From positions 1 through 49,557 of the forward strand of contig QZFT01000059.1 in NCBI GenBank assembly GCA_003600225.1: a stretch of DNA of 49,557 nt, written 5' to 3'. Both the position numbers and the translations under genes were made by a program. Of the stretch, positions 1 to 7,946 are shown piece after piece; the stretch's first letter is position 1, and the number at the start of each line of letters is the position of its first letter. Below the pieces are notes generated by a model that had not been told where the DNA came from, did no database searches, and saw only the letters and a list, made by a program, of their open reading frames with translations. This DNA is from Pseudonocardiaceae bacterium YIM PH 21723. Its GTDB lineage: Bacteria > Actinomycetota > Actinomycetes > Mycobacteriales > Pseudonocardiaceae.

Positions 1-296
1 TGTCCGCCCGGGGCCTTCGTCTATGTCGGCATCCCGGAAATTGATCTTAGATCGTGATCTTCCCTGTTAAGCCCGAAACCCGGTCTCAGCAGGTCAATCA
101 GCAGGATGAAACAGGCTCTGTGGATGGTTGGGCCGACTGTGGATGACGGGGTGTTGGTGTCCGAGATTTGCGGACAGAGCGGGGTCGGCTGGGAGTGTCG
201 TCTGCGGGCGTGGTGGAGATGTGTCCGGAAAAAACAGACACATCAGGGACAGCTGTTCAAGATCGGCGGACGGTCGGAGACCGTCGGGGTGTGTGG
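1..296. other. Non-coding left edge
   Basis: No convincing gene is visible. A plus-strand frame open from base 1 to a TGA at 55-57 could be the last 18 codons of a gene lying outside the window, but codon bias is good only in the first dozen codons, so I do not call it. The rest is G/T-rich and holds a short 7-bp hairpin just downstream of the HNH gene. Confidence 0.5.
269..285 (-). terminator. Weak hairpin after HNH gene
   Basis: Arms gacggtc (269-275) and gaccgtc (279-285) pair perfectly around a 3-nt loop, 11 nt past the stop codon of the minus-strand HNH gene. There is no U-tract. The position suggests a terminator, but the stem is short. Confidence 0.35.
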
Positions 297-1469
297 TCAG
301 AAGGGTGGGGTGTCCGGGTTTTGCGGACAACTCAACGGCTCCGCCTTGTCCAGGTAGGTGCGACCGGTCGGCGTGGTCCAGAGCGCGTCACCGTTCGGGA
401 GTAGCTCGTAGCCCCAGCCGGGCATGTCCTTCAACGCGTGGTCGTACTTGCACAGATCCGCCAGGTTCCGATCCGCGGTGGGGCCGTTTTTGCCCCAGTC
501 CTGGACATGGTCGATGTCGCACTTGTCCGCGTCCCGCAGACAACCTGCCATCCGGCACGCCCTGTCCCGCACTTTCACCCGCTCGGCCATCGCCGCCGGA
601 GGACGACGCATCGTGCGACCCACATCTACTGGCAGTCCGGAAACAGGGTCAGTGATGACCCGTTTCCAGGTCGAGTCGGCGAAGATCTCCCGCGCCAGTT
701 CATCGGGAATCGGACCGTAGCCGGCCAGTTCGGCGCACTCCGGGGTTGGCAAGCCCATTAGCATCGTCATGGGCATGTAGGCGTAGACCATGGTCTGCAC
801 CGCGCAGCCGGTTTCCTTACCGAGTAGGAGATCGACGGCGATGTCGGCGCGGAGTTGATCCATCGTCCGCTCCTCGCCACCGGCCGCCTTCAGAGCCCGC
901 GCGCGTTGATCAAGATGCGCATACGCCGCGACCAGCCGATGTCCCTCCGCACTCAGCCAGAACTGACCCATCCCATCGTCATCATGAGTTACCGCGACCC
1001 GACGGGTCTTACGACCTTCCTGGCGGCGGCGTTCGGTGCCCTCGGGGTCGGCTTTGATCTTCGCCCGCGCCAGAGCCCGTTGCAGTGATTGCAGGGTCAG
1101 ATCCGGGAGCCGATCAAGAATCCGGTCCTCGACATCGCGGGCCTGCCCATCGGACAAGTGCACCACCGCGTCCACGACTGTCCGCGCTTTGCGGACATCC
1201 ACCCGACCTGACCGCAACAACCCCAACACCCGAGGCAACCGATCCAGACCGAGGGCGTACCGGATCTCCATCTCCGCGCCACCCCGGGACATGTTCCGCT
1301 CCAGAGCGATCTCACTCGCGGTCCCCATCACCGGCTTCCCACCCTCATCAAACCGGGAATGCGCAAACCCCGCGATCGCCTCAATACGCGCAGCCTCAGC
1401 CGCAGCAATGACCTCGTCTTGCCGAGTGATCTCATCAAGAAAAACCTCGGCATCAATAGCGTGACTCAC
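297..1469 (-). CDS. DUF222 / HNH endonuclease-like protein
   Basis: This 390-residue protein has the two-part architecture of the actinobacterial 13E12/DUF222 family. An alpha-helical DUF222 region (about residues 15-240) is followed by a C-terminal HNH nuclease motif. C305 and C310, D320-H321, N335, C340 and H344 are all in place, so a metal-dependent nuclease fold is likely intact. The family is abundant and often multicopy in actinobacteria and is frequently linked to repeats. Its biological role is not established. The GTG start is supported by TAGAAT (minus strand, 1476-1481) exactly 6 nt upstream, which suggests a leaderless mRNA. The gene stands alone, and a fragment of the dispersed repeat lies upstream at 1561-1606. 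Family assignment is sure; an endonuclease function is inferred. Confidence 0.9.
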   Translation of the reverse strand: MSHAIDAEVFLDEITRQDEVIAAAEAARIEAIAGFAHSRFDEGGKPVMGTASEIALERNMSRGGAEMEIRYALGLDRLPRVLGLLRSGRVDVRKARTVVDAVVHLSDGQARDVEDRILDRLPDLTLQSLQRALARAKIKADPEGTERRRQEGRKTRRVAVTHDDDGMGQFWLSAEGHRLVAAYAHLDQRARALKAAGGEERTMDQLRADIAVDLLLGKETGCAVQTMVYAYMPMTMLMGLPTPECAELAGYGPIPDELAREIFADSTWKRVITDPVSGLPVDVGRTMRRPPAAMAERVKVRDRACRMAGCLRDADKCDIDHVQDWGKNGPTADRNLADLCKYDHALKDMPGWGYELLPNGDALWTTPTGRTYLDKAEPLSCPQNPDTPPF

Positions 1470-1475
1470 ACCACT

Positions 1476-1481
1476 ATTCTA
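1476..1481 (-). promoter_or_regulatory. -10 element TAGAAT of HNH gene
   Basis: TAGAAT on the minus strand sits 6 nt before the GTG start at 1469. That is the spacing expected when transcription begins at the start codon, and there is no Shine-Dalgarno sequence. Confidence 0.5.
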
Positions 1482-1560
1482 CCTAAAAAACCAAGCTAAT
1501 TCGCTCAATTATTCGATAAGTGAACACCCTAAAAAACCCGGCCACCAGAACCAACAAACA

Positions 1561-1606
1561 CTCCGACTCCCCTCCAAAGCCCTCTTTCGAAAACCACAAA
1601 AAGCCC
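1561..1606 (+). repeat. Dispersed repeat, partial copy D
   Basis: It contains the 19-nt core cctccaaagccctctttcg (1571-1589) shared with the longer copies near 26991 (inverted), 27327 and 33795. Only the core and its A/C-rich flank are recognisable here. Confidence 0.6.
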
Positions 1607-1618
1607 CCACAAAAACGG

Positions 1619-3112
1619 TTAATCCGCCGGAACCCACCGGGACTGGTGATCGGCGTCGTTGACCCACGTGCTGCCGTCCCCGGCTCGGTGTACCCGGCAG
1701 TGCCGGGTGAGCCCGTCCATGCTGATCAGCGCTCCGTCGGCGTCGAGTTCGCGCAGGATGAGTTCGCTGCACCGGCCGTCCACCACCAGTTTCAGGTCGG
1801 TCTCCTCGAAGAGGTACTCCACCCGCACCACCTGGTCTCCGGTGCGCAGGTTCAGCTGTCCTGAGCCCGCCGGGCAGCCGGTGACCACGGCGGCGGCGAG
1901 GTGCACCAGGGAGATGCTGGGGGCGGGACGGCTCGCCAGATAGTCGTCGGTGTAGTCGGTGTGCAGCAGGCCCGCCTGGAAGTCGACGCTGTCCAGGAGC
2001 TCCACCAGCAGTTCCCGGTTGGTGGACGGGCCGTGCAGGCGCATCCTGGCCAGGGCTCGGGCCAGCCGGGCAATGGCCTCGCTGCGGCTGGACGCGTGCG
2101 CGGTGATCGCCGACAGCAGGCCGGTTCCGCCGGGTGGCATGACCAGGCCGCTGCGTACGCAGTCCTCGAAGTGCACGCCCGCCCTCGGGTCGTGCTCGTA
2201 CCGGCTCAGCAGGCCGGACTGGTCGGCGTGCAACCGGGCCTCCACGGCGTGGCCCCATTCGACGATGGCGACCTGGTCCAGCAGCAGTGGCCCGCCCATG
2301 GCCACCTCCAGCTGGGAGCGGAACACGTCTATCCCGGTGACCGCCTCGGTGGCGGCGTGACCGGGGCCGAGCCTGCTGCCCATGCCGAGCAGGAAGAACT
2401 CCGGCTGCCCCGCGATGTCCCGGTTGTCGGCGGGGACCAGGAATTCGGCGATCGCCGGGCCCACGTAACCCAGTTCGGTGGTCAGCGTCGTCGCGACCAG
2501 GCCCATCGCGGCCCGCACGGTGGGGGAGACGCCGGCCGAGGGTGCCTCCGCGAGCAGGATGTGACCGCGGAGCTGGATGGACGACTCGCGGTCGAGGAGG
2601 TGCACGGCGGTGCCGTGATGGTCACCGAAGACCGGTACCTCGATCCGGCGCACCCTGCCCAGTTCGCCGGCGAGCCGCATCGGGTCGGCCCGCCACTCGG
2701 CGGGCAGCACCGGGATGCCGAGTACCCGGGCCATGTTCAGCACTGTGTCCACTGTGGACAGCATGTCCAGATCCTGGGGCTGGGGACCCAGGAACACCAG
2801 TCCCTGTGCGGCGCAGTCCGCGGAGAACCGGGCACTGCCCGCCAGGGGGCCGTCGCCGGGGTGAACGGCGTCCGCGCCCGCCTGCCACGCGGCGCGCAGG
2901 ATCGCTCCGGCGTCCCGGTAGGCGTCCAGCAGGGTGTTGCCGGGCAGTTCCATGGCCAGGTCGGCGTCCCGGACATGGGGGGCGTTCGCCTCGGTCGGGT
3001 GGTAGACGGCGACCGTGCGGATGCCCATCTGCGCGGCGGTTCGCATGACGCGGCGAGCGAGCTCGCCGCGTCCGGCGATCAGCATGGTGCGGATGTTGCG
3101 GATGGCCACCAT
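1619..3112 (-). CDS. Biotin carboxylase-like protein, probable pseudoenzyme
   Basis: The 497-residue protein follows the fold order of the biotin-carboxylase part of acyl-CoA carboxylase alpha chains: N-terminal domain (VRNIRT-like start, 'HPGDGPLAG' near residue 86), ATP-grasp, C-terminal domain ('GHAVEARLHAD'), then a BT-like beta region. The active site is erased. The glycine-rich ATP lid (GGGGKGM-type) between about residues 138 and 156 is missing. The family's QKVIEE is HILLAE (184-189), LEMNPR is LGMGSR (242-247) and QVEH is GPGH (249-252). There is no biotinyl domain. A GGAG sits 6 nt before the second ATG (3112), so I prefer that start to the ATG at 3118. The reading frame is intact, so this is not a simple decayed gene. 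A regulatory or scaffold role is inferred. Confidence 0.8.
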   Translation of the reverse strand: MVAIRNIRTMLIAGRGELARRVMRTAAQMGIRTVAVYHPTEANAPHVRDADLAMELPGNTLLDAYRDAGAILRAAWQAGADAVHPGDGPLAGSARFSADCAAQGLVFLGPQPQDLDMLSTVDTVLNMARVLGIPVLPAEWRADPMRLAGELGRVRRIEVPVFGDHHGTAVHLLDRESSIQLRGHILLAEAPSAGVSPTVRAAMGLVATTLTTELGYVGPAIAEFLVPADNRDIAGQPEFFLLGMGSRLGPGHAATEAVTGIDVFRSQLEVAMGGPLLLDQVAIVEWGHAVEARLHADQSGLLSRYEHDPRAGVHFEDCVRSGLVMPPGGTGLLSAITAHASSRSEAIARLARALARMRLHGPSTNRELLVELLDSVDFQAGLLHTDYTDDYLASRPAPSISLVHLAAAVVTGCPAGSGQLNLRTGDQVVRVEYLFEETDLKLVVDGRCSELILRELDADGALISMDGLTRHCRVHRAGDGSTWVNDADHQSRWVPAD

Positions 3113-3260
3113 GGGCATCTCCGTCGGCGCTCCGGGAACCCGCCTCAGGACGGCTGGGGCGTGAGCAGCGGCCGCGACAGAGCGAGCGGTTTGAATACTA
3201 GGAGCAGTCGGTGAAGCGGCCCAAGCGCCAGCCGGGTGACGCTGGGGAAGGAGCCTTCAG

Positions 3261-3935
3261 TCAGTCGTTAGGCCTGGTAGATGCCGCTTCAGGTGTGCTT
3301 TCGGTGATCTCCGGATGATCCGGAAGCTGGATCTTGGAGGCCCGATGCCGTAGGTACAGAGTGGTCCCGATGGCCCCTAGGACGGCGACAAGAAGACCGA
3401 TCCAGGCGAAGCCCTTCAGGTATTTGGTCGCCGCCTCGTGCAACCAGGTCACCAGCAGCGTGATGGACCCGGCCCAGAAGATGCCGCCGGTCGCGTTGGC
3501 CACCAGGAACTTGCGGTACTTCATGTTCAGTGCGCCGGCGATCGGACCGGCGAAGATGCGCAGCACGGCGATGAACCGGCCGATGAACACCGCCCACGGG
3601 CCCCACTTGGCGAACATGTGCTCCGCCTGGGCCAGTTGCTTGGGCCCGGCGTGTTTGGGGAACCGGCGGCCGATGCGTTCCAGCAACGGGCGCCCGCCAC
3701 GCCTGCCGATGGCGTATCCGATGGAGTCACCCACGATCGCGCCGATCGCCGCGCCGGCGAAGATGCCCCACGGGCTGATGTGACCCGAGGTGCCAGCGAG
3801 GATCAGCGAGACCACCAGGATGGTCTCCCCGGGCAGCGGGATGCCCATGCTCTCCAGGCCGACGATCAGCAGCACCACGAGGTACACCGCGATCGGCGGG
3901 ATCGTGGTGAGCCAATGCTGGATTTGATCGTGCAC
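3261..3935 (-). CDS. DedA family membrane protein
   Basis: This 224-residue integral membrane protein has the DedA (SNARE-associated/VTT) layout. A hydrophobic N-terminal hairpin with 'GIPLPGET' near residue 32 is followed by re-entrant segments. The conserved arginine region 'FIGRFIAVLRIFAGPIAG' lies near 117-134, and two C-terminal helices end in a polar tail. DedA proteins are proton-dependent lipid-carrier flippases or membrane-homeostasis factors, and some scramble undecaprenyl phosphate. The substrate here is unknown. The start is a GTG with GAGG upstream. It is in the same orientation as the PPOX gene behind it but separated by about 90 nt, so co-transcription is possible. Confidence 0.9.
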   Translation of the reverse strand: MHDQIQHWLTTIPPIAVYLVVLLIVGLESMGIPLPGETILVVSLILAGTSGHISPWGIFAGAAIGAIVGDSIGYAIGRRGGRPLLERIGRRFPKHAGPKQLAQAEHMFAKWGPWAVFIGRFIAVLRIFAGPIAGALNMKYRKFLVANATGGIFWAGSITLLVTWLHEAATKYLKGFAWIGLLVAVLGAIGTTLYLRHRASKIQLPDHPEITESTPEAASTRPND

Positions 3936-4026
3936 GTCAGTCCCCTCGAAAGCCCGGTTGGTAGCACCGAGGGTAGCCGGGAGGTGACGACCGCGTTGCC
4001 GCTACCTGCTCGTTCTCAGCGGTCTC

Positions 4027-4413
4027 TCAGCTGGTCGGGTCCAGGCTGATCTCAATGCCGACGGTGCCGGACTTGCCCCGGCGCAACACACTGCCCCAGG
4101 AGACCGCCATGCCGGCCAGACCGTACTTGCGATTGATCAGCCCGCGCACCCGCGACGCGCCCTGGTCGTCGAGCACCCGTGCCGTGCCGGGCACCGCCTC
4201 GCTCGTCGGCTCCCCGCGCATGGTGCACTCGGCCACTGTGACCTGCGGATTGTTCCGGATCCGCTTGACCTTCCAGGAGTCGGTCACCGTCCAGATGGCC
4301 AGCTTGCCCTCATGGACCACGGACCACACCGGAGTCGGCACGGCGGTGCCGTTCTTACGGTAGGTCGTCACCAACACGTACTTCGCCGAGCTGAGTCGCT
4401 CCAGGTCACCCAT
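4027..4413 (-). CDS. PPOX-class flavin/F420-dependent oxidoreductase
   Basis: This 128-residue single-domain split-barrel protein belongs to the pyridoxamine-5'-phosphate-oxidase-like superfamily. It has '[20 protein letters not shown]' at 11-30, a typical cofactor-binding first strand, and then '[12 protein letters not shown]'. In actinobacteria such small proteins bind F420 or FMN and reduce or bind diverse small molecules; the substrate cannot be read from the sequence. The open frame extends much further upstream through hisF antisense. ATG 4413 is the real start because it gives the family length and lies 7 nt from a TAGGCT -10 on the minus strand. It is divergent from hisF with only 24 nt between the starts. 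Confidence 0.85.
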   Translation of the reverse strand: MGDLERLSSAKYVLVTTYRKNGTAVPTPVWSVVHEGKLAIWTVTDSWKVKRIRNNPQVTVAECTMRGEPTSEAVPGTARVLDDQGASRVRGLINRKYGLAGMAVSWGSVLRRGKSGTVGIEISLDPTS

Positions 4414-4420
4414 GCCGCAC

Positions 4421-4430
4421 AGCCTAGGCT
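4421..4430. promoter_or_regulatory. Shared palindromic -10 of hisF and PPOX gene
   Basis: The perfect palindrome agcctaggct reads TAGGCT on both strands. Exactly 7 nt separate it from the ATG of hisF (4438) on one side and from the ATG of the PPOX gene (4413) on the other. Both genes therefore look leaderless and would be driven by overlapping, mutually exclusive promoters. No good -35 is visible for either. Confidence 0.6.
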
Positions 4431-4437
4431 GGTGTCC

Positions 4438-5199
4438 ATGGGTGTGGCAGTTCGAGTTATCCCGTGCCTGGATGTGGACGCGGGCCGCGTGGTGAAGGGC
4501 GTCAACTTCACCGATCTGAGGGACGCCGGCGACCCGGTGGAGCTGGCGACCGCCTACGACGCCGAAGGCGCCGACGAGCTGACGTTCCTGGACGTGACCG
4601 CGTCCTCCGGTAACCGGGAGACCACCTACGACGTGGTGCGGCGCACCGCGCGTCAGGTGTTCATCCCGCTGACCGTCGGCGGCGGCGTGCGCTCGGTGGA
4701 GGACGTGGACCGGCTGCTGCGCGCGGGCGCGGACAAGGTCTCGGTGAACACCGCGGCGATCGCCCGTCCGGAACTGCTCGGGGAGCTGTCCCGGCGATTC
4801 GGCGCGCAGTGCATCGTGCTGTCCGTCGACGCCCGGCGCGGTGGCGACACCGACTCCGGCTTCGAGGTCACCACGCACGGCGGTCGCAAGGGCACCGGCA
4901 TCGACGCGGTGCGGTGGGCCCGGCGCGGCCAGGAGCTGGGCGTCGGCGAGATCCTGCTGAACTCGATGGATGCCGACGGCACCAAGGCCGGATTCGACCT
5001 GGAGCTGCTCCGGCTGGTGCGCGCCGAGGTCAGCGTGCCGCTGATCGCCAGTGGCGGCGCGGGCGCGGTGGAACACTTCCCGCCCGCCGTCGAGGCCGGC
5101 GCGGACGCGGTGCTCGCCGCCTCCGTGTTCCACTTCGGCGAACTCAAGATCGGTGAGGTGAAGGCATCGCTGCGCGCCTCGGGAGTGGAGGTCCGATGA
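4438..5199 (+). CDS. hisF: Imidazole glycerol phosphate synthase, cyclase subunit
   Basis: HisF (253 residues, family length) is the cyclase half of IGP synthase. With HisH it converts PRFAR plus ammonia to imidazole glycerol phosphate and AICAR in histidine synthesis. The (beta/alpha)8 barrel is complete. The catalytic aspartates are D12 ('[13 protein letters not shown]') and D131 ('VLSVDARRG'), and phosphate-binding glycines occur in 'VGGGVRS' and 'SGGAGA'. ATG 4438 is chosen over upstream in-frame starts because the family begins '[10 protein letters not shown]' and the -10 element ends 7 nt before it. It overlaps hisI by 4 nt (ATGA). The other his genes are not in the window, so the pathway is split. 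Confidence 0.97.
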   Translation: MGVAVRVIPCLDVDAGRVVKGVNFTDLRDAGDPVELATAYDAEGADELTFLDVTASSGNRETTYDVVRRTARQVFIPLTVGGGVRSVEDVDRLLRAGADKVSVNTAAIARPELLGELSRRFGAQCIVLSVDARRGGDTDSGFEVTTHGGRKGTGIDAVRWARRGQELGVGEILLNSMDADGTKAGFDLELLRLVRAEVSVPLIASGGAGAVEHFPPAVEAGADAVLAASVFHFGELKIGEVKASLRASGVEVR

Positions 5200-5546
5200 C
5201 GCTGGATCCGGCGATCGCCGCGCGGCTCAAGCGCAACGCCGACGGCCTGTTCTGCGCGGTGGCGCAGCGGCACGGCAGCGGCGAAGTGCTGATGGTGGCC
5301 TGGATGGACGACGAAGCCCTGGACCGCACTCTGACCACCCGGAAGGCCACGTACTTCTCCCGGTCCCGGCAGCAGTACTGGGTCAAGGGCGAGACCTCCG
5401 GGCACACCCAGTACGTGCATGAGGTCCGCCTGGACTGCGACGGCGACACCGTGCTGCTGCTGGTCGATCAGGAGGGCGCCGCCTGCCACACCGGGGCCGC
5501 CACCTGCTTCGACGCCGATCTGCTGCTGGCCGACACCGACTCGTGA
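5196..5546 (+). CDS. hisI: Phosphoribosyl-AMP cyclohydrolase
   Basis: This 116-residue, HisI-only enzyme (no HisE fusion) opens the adenine ring of phosphoribosyl-AMP, the third step of histidine biosynthesis. The metal sites are intact: the Asp cluster in 'LDCDGD' binds Mg, and the cysteines in 'LDCDGD' and '[10 protein letters not shown]' bind the catalytic Zn. '[11 protein letters not shown]' and '[17 protein letters not shown]' are family hallmarks. It starts inside the hisF stop (ATGA), so it is translationally coupled to hisF. Confidence 0.97.
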   Translation: MTLDPAIAARLKRNADGLFCAVAQRHGSGEVLMVAWMDDEALDRTLTTRKATYFSRSRQQYWVKGETSGHTQYVHEVRLDCDGDTVLLLVDQEGAACHTGAATCFDADLLLADTDS

Positions 5547-5630
5547 CCACGGTGGAGGGTCACCCGGCCGGATGATCAAGCGCGCCTGGCGTCTCATCGG
5601 ACCCGAATACTCGCGGCGAACATCCGACTG

Positions 5631-5768
5631 ATGGAGGCCGTGTTGACTCTGTTCCGCGTCGTCCCACCCACCGATCCCGAGCCCGTCGTCACCGTGATCG
5701 GCACCCTGCAGATCACCGACATCACGATCCCCGACCCGGCTCACTGCTACCTGATCAGCCTCGACTAG
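5631..5768 (+). CDS. Small hypothetical ORF (45 aa)
   Basis: An ATG-started frame of 45 codons with good G/C third-position bias lies between hisI and the convergent TetR gene. Its stop overlaps the end of tetR by 4 nt. The product has no recognisable domain: a beta-rich looking stretch (VVTVIGTLQITDITI) and one Cys near the C-terminus. No clear Shine-Dalgarno is seen. It may be a real small protein or chance coding. Confidence 0.35.
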   Translation: MEAVLTLFRVVPPTDPEPVVTVIGTLQITDITIPDPAHCYLISLD

Positions 5769-6361
5769 ATGTCGATGTCCCCGGTGAGATAACGCTGAAT
5801 GGTGGGGCCGATCGCGCGAGCGAGGGTGTCGTGGTCCGCAGACGCGATCGGCTCCAGTTTCACCACGTACCGCATCATGCCCAGGCCGACCATCTGCGAA
5901 CCGGTCAGCGCGCCGCGGAGCTCCGGCCGATCGGCGCCGATCTCCTTGGCCAGCCTGCCGAAGATGAACCGGGTGACGAACTCGCGCAGCAGTTTCGCCG
6001 CCAGTTCGTGCCCGGCGACGCTGCGGACCAGGCCGGCGAACACGCCGCCGCCGGTGGTGTCCCAGACGTGCAGGAACGTGCGCACGAGCTGTTCGCCGGC
6101 GTGCTCCCGGCCGCCACGCAACGCGCCTTCGATGATCTCGGCCGGGTTCACCGGGATCTGCATCGCCGCGGCGAACAGGCCCTCCTTGCCGCCGAACCAG
6201 TGGTTCACCATGGCCGGATCCACCCCGGCCCGGCCGGCGATGTCCCGGACCGTGGCCTTGTCGTAGCCCTGTGCCGCGAAGGCCTCCGTGGCCGCCTCGA
6301 TGAGGGCGGTCTTGGTGTCGGCACCCGACGGCCGGCGGCCCCGGCGGCGTGTTTCTGTCAT
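5765..6361 (-). CDS. TetR family repressor of adjacent ABC exporter
   Basis: This 198-residue TetR regulator has an N-terminal helix-turn-helix at about residues 15-60 ('TKTALIEAATEAFAAQGYDKATVRDIAGRAGV' region, ending in 'NHWFGGKEGLF') and a helical ligand-binding domain of the TetR_C type. ATG 6361 overlaps the stop of the permease gene (ATGA), so it is the last gene of the ATPase-permease-tetR operon. It would be made together with the exporter it controls. The 20-bp palindrome at 7815-7834 in front of the operon is the likely binding site, giving negative autoregulation relieved by the exported compound. The ligand is unknown. The longer open frame to 7102 is antisense or shadow. Confidence 0.9.
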   Translation of the reverse strand: MTETRRRGRRPSGADTKTALIEAATEAFAAQGYDKATVRDIAGRAGVDPAMVNHWFGGKEGLFAAAMQIPVNPAEIIEGALRGGREHAGEQLVRTFLHVWDTTGGGVFAGLVRSVAGHELAAKLLREFVTRFIFGRLAKEIGADRPELRGALTGSQMVGLGMMRYVVKLEPIASADHDTLARAIGPTIQRYLTGDIDI

Positions 6362-7095
6362 CCCACTCTCCTGCGCAACGTGGTCGCGCCGACGATCAGC
6401 GCCGCGAGGGCGCACCCGGCGACCACCATGAGATCCCACCAGACCCGGCCGCTCACCGTGGTGTGCGCGGTCAGCTCGTTCATGCTGCTCACCGCGTAAC
6501 GCAGCGGCATCACCCGGCTGATCGCCCGCAGCCACCCGGACATCTGATCCACCGGGATCAGCAGTCCGCAGAGCAGTACCTGGGGCAACACTACCGCCGG
6601 CATGAACTGCACCGCCTGGAATTCGGTGCGCGCGAGTGCCGAAAATCCGAGGCCGAGAGCGGCGCCCAGCACTGCGTCGGTGACCGCGATCAGCACGAAC
6701 ACCGGTACCGACGCCGGTTCCCGCAGGTCCAGCGCGTACAAGGTCAACGCGGAGATGACGGCCGCCTGCACCAGGGCCAGCAGACCGAACGCCAGCGCGT
6801 AGCCGAGCACCAGATCCGCCTTGCCCAGCGGCGTGGTCATCAGTCGCTCCAGGGTGCCGCTGATCCGTTCCCGGACCATGGTCACGCTGGTGATCAGGAA
6901 CATCACGATGAACGGGAACACCACCAGCATCGCCGGGCCGACCCGCTGGAACACCTCGGGGGAGTCGGCGAAGACCTCGGAGAACAGCCACATCAGCACC
7001 CCGGGCACGATCACGATCAACGCGAGCGTGCGCGGGTCGCGGCGCAGCTGGTTCAGCACCCGGGCGGTGGTGGCGAGGGTGAGCTTGGGGTTCAT
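6358..7095 (-). CDS. ABC-2 type exporter permease
   Basis: This 245-residue membrane protein has six hydrophobic segments and the ABC-2 signature stretch 'VRERISGTLERLMTTPLGKADLVLGY' near the middle, as in DrrB/YhfB-like drug or lipid exporters. It pairs with the ATPase encoded immediately upstream, and both junctions are 4-nt overlaps (ATGA). It acts in the cytoplasmic membrane, probably exporting a hydrophobic compound; the substrate is unknown. The start ATG 7095 matches the family N-terminus ('NPKLTLATTARVLNQLRRDPRTL'). Confidence 0.9.
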   Translation of the reverse strand: MNPKLTLATTARVLNQLRRDPRTLALIVIVPGVLMWLFSEVFADSPEVFQRVGPAMLVVFPFIVMFLITSVTMVRERISGTLERLMTTPLGKADLVLGYALAFGLLALVQAAVISALTLYALDLREPASVPVFVLIAVTDAVLGAALGLGFSALARTEFQAVQFMPAVVLPQVLLCGLLIPVDQMSGWLRAISRVMPLRYAVSSMNELTAHTTVSGRVWWDLMVVAGCALAALIVGATTLRRRVG

Positions 7096-7802
7096 GCCGC
7101 ACCTCCGAGGGCGATCCGCAGGAACGCCTCGTCCAGCCCGGTCGTGTGGGTGCGCCGCAGTAGCCCCTCGGGGGAGTCGTCGGCTATCAACCGCCCGGCG
7201 CGCAGCAGCAGCACCCGGTCGCAGCGCGCGGCCTCCTCCATGACGTGGCTGGAGACGACCAGCGTGGTTCCGTTCGCCGCGAGCTGCCGAAAGGTGTCCC
7301 ACAGCGAGTTGCGCAGCACCGGGTCCAGGCCGACTGTCGGCTCGTCCAGGAGCAGCAGCCGGGGGCGGGCCACCAGCGCGCAGGCCAGCGAGACCCGGTT
7401 CACCTGACCACCGGACATGGTGCGCACGAGTTGCCCGGCGGACTTGGTCAGCCCGGTCGTCGCGAGGGCCTCCGTGGCCGCCTGCCGGTCCCGTCCGTGC
7501 AGTGTGGCGTGGTAGCGGACGTTCTCCAGCGCGGACAGGTCCGGGTACACCGACGCGGCCTGCGTGGTGTAGCCGATCTCCCGCCGCAGCCGGGGATGCC
7601 CGGCCGGCCGGCCCAGCACGGTCACCGTGCCCCCGGCGATGCGTTGCGCGCCGACGACGCTGCGCAACAGGGTGGTCTTTCCGCTTCCACTGGGCCCGAG
7701 CAGCGCGGTGAGTGATCCTGGGGGAACGGACAGCGTGATCCCGTCCAGGATCACCGTCCCGCCCCGCCGCACTCGCAGGCCCGCGATCTCCACCGCGGCC
7801 AT
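7092..7802 (-). CDS. ABC exporter ATP-binding protein
   Basis: This 236-residue nucleotide-binding subunit carries Walker A GPSGSGKT (36-43), signature 'MSGGQVNRVSLA', Walker B 'LLLLDEPTVGLDP' and an H-loop in 'VVSSHV'. All catalytic residues are present. A strong AGGAGG Shine-Dalgarno lies 5 nt before ATG 7802. It is the first gene of the three-gene exporter-tetR operon. The length and the DrrA-like C-terminal part ('TTGLDEAFLRIALG') indicate drug or lipid export. Confidence 0.93.
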   Translation of the reverse strand: MAAVEIAGLRVRRGGTVILDGITLSVPPGSLTALLGPSGSGKTTLLRSVVGAQRIAGGTVTVLGRPAGHPRLRREIGYTTQAASVYPDLSALENVRYHATLHGRDRQAATEALATTGLTKSAGQLVRTMSGGQVNRVSLACALVARPRLLLLDEPTVGLDPVLRNSLWDTFRQLAANGTTLVVSSHVMEEAARCDRVLLLRAGRLIADDSPEGLLRRTHTTGLDEAFLRIALGGAA

Positions 7803-7814
7803 GAGGACCTCCTG

Positions 7815-7834
7815 TATTCAACGGCTGTTGAATA
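7815..7834. promoter_or_regulatory. TetR operator palindrome
   Basis: The site reads tattcaac-ggct-gttgaata: perfect 8-bp arms around a 4-nt centre, 12 nt upstream of the first gene of the exporter-tetR operon and just ahead of its Shine-Dalgarno. Size, symmetry and position match a TetR-dimer operator for the regulator at 5765-6361. Confidence 0.75.
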
Positions 7835-7946
7835 TCAGTGAACCCCTACCAGTGGAGGGCGTCAACGACAGATCCGGTCACGATTCGCCCTGGTACGGCC
7901 AGGGTGGGTCGAATAACCGGTGGCGCGGTACGCGAGAATGTTCCGC

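Noticed and set aside
1-57. Possible 3' end of a gene on the plus strand
   Set aside because: Only 18 codons with deteriorating codon bias; nothing recognisable.
1901-3214. 437-codon plus-strand frame across the biotin-carboxylase-like gene
   Set aside because: It is low-complexity and without domain signals. The minus-strand frame aligns throughout to a known fold.
5572-5631. 19-codon ORF starting at 5572 after hisI
   Set aside because: No ribosome-binding site or recognisable product; it overlaps the better 45-codon candidate.
7838-7946. Possible Trp leader peptide/attenuator before trpE
   Set aside because: Only isolated TGG codons occur and there is no adjacent Trp run or competing stem-loops. 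A leaderless trpE start would leave no room for an attenuator.
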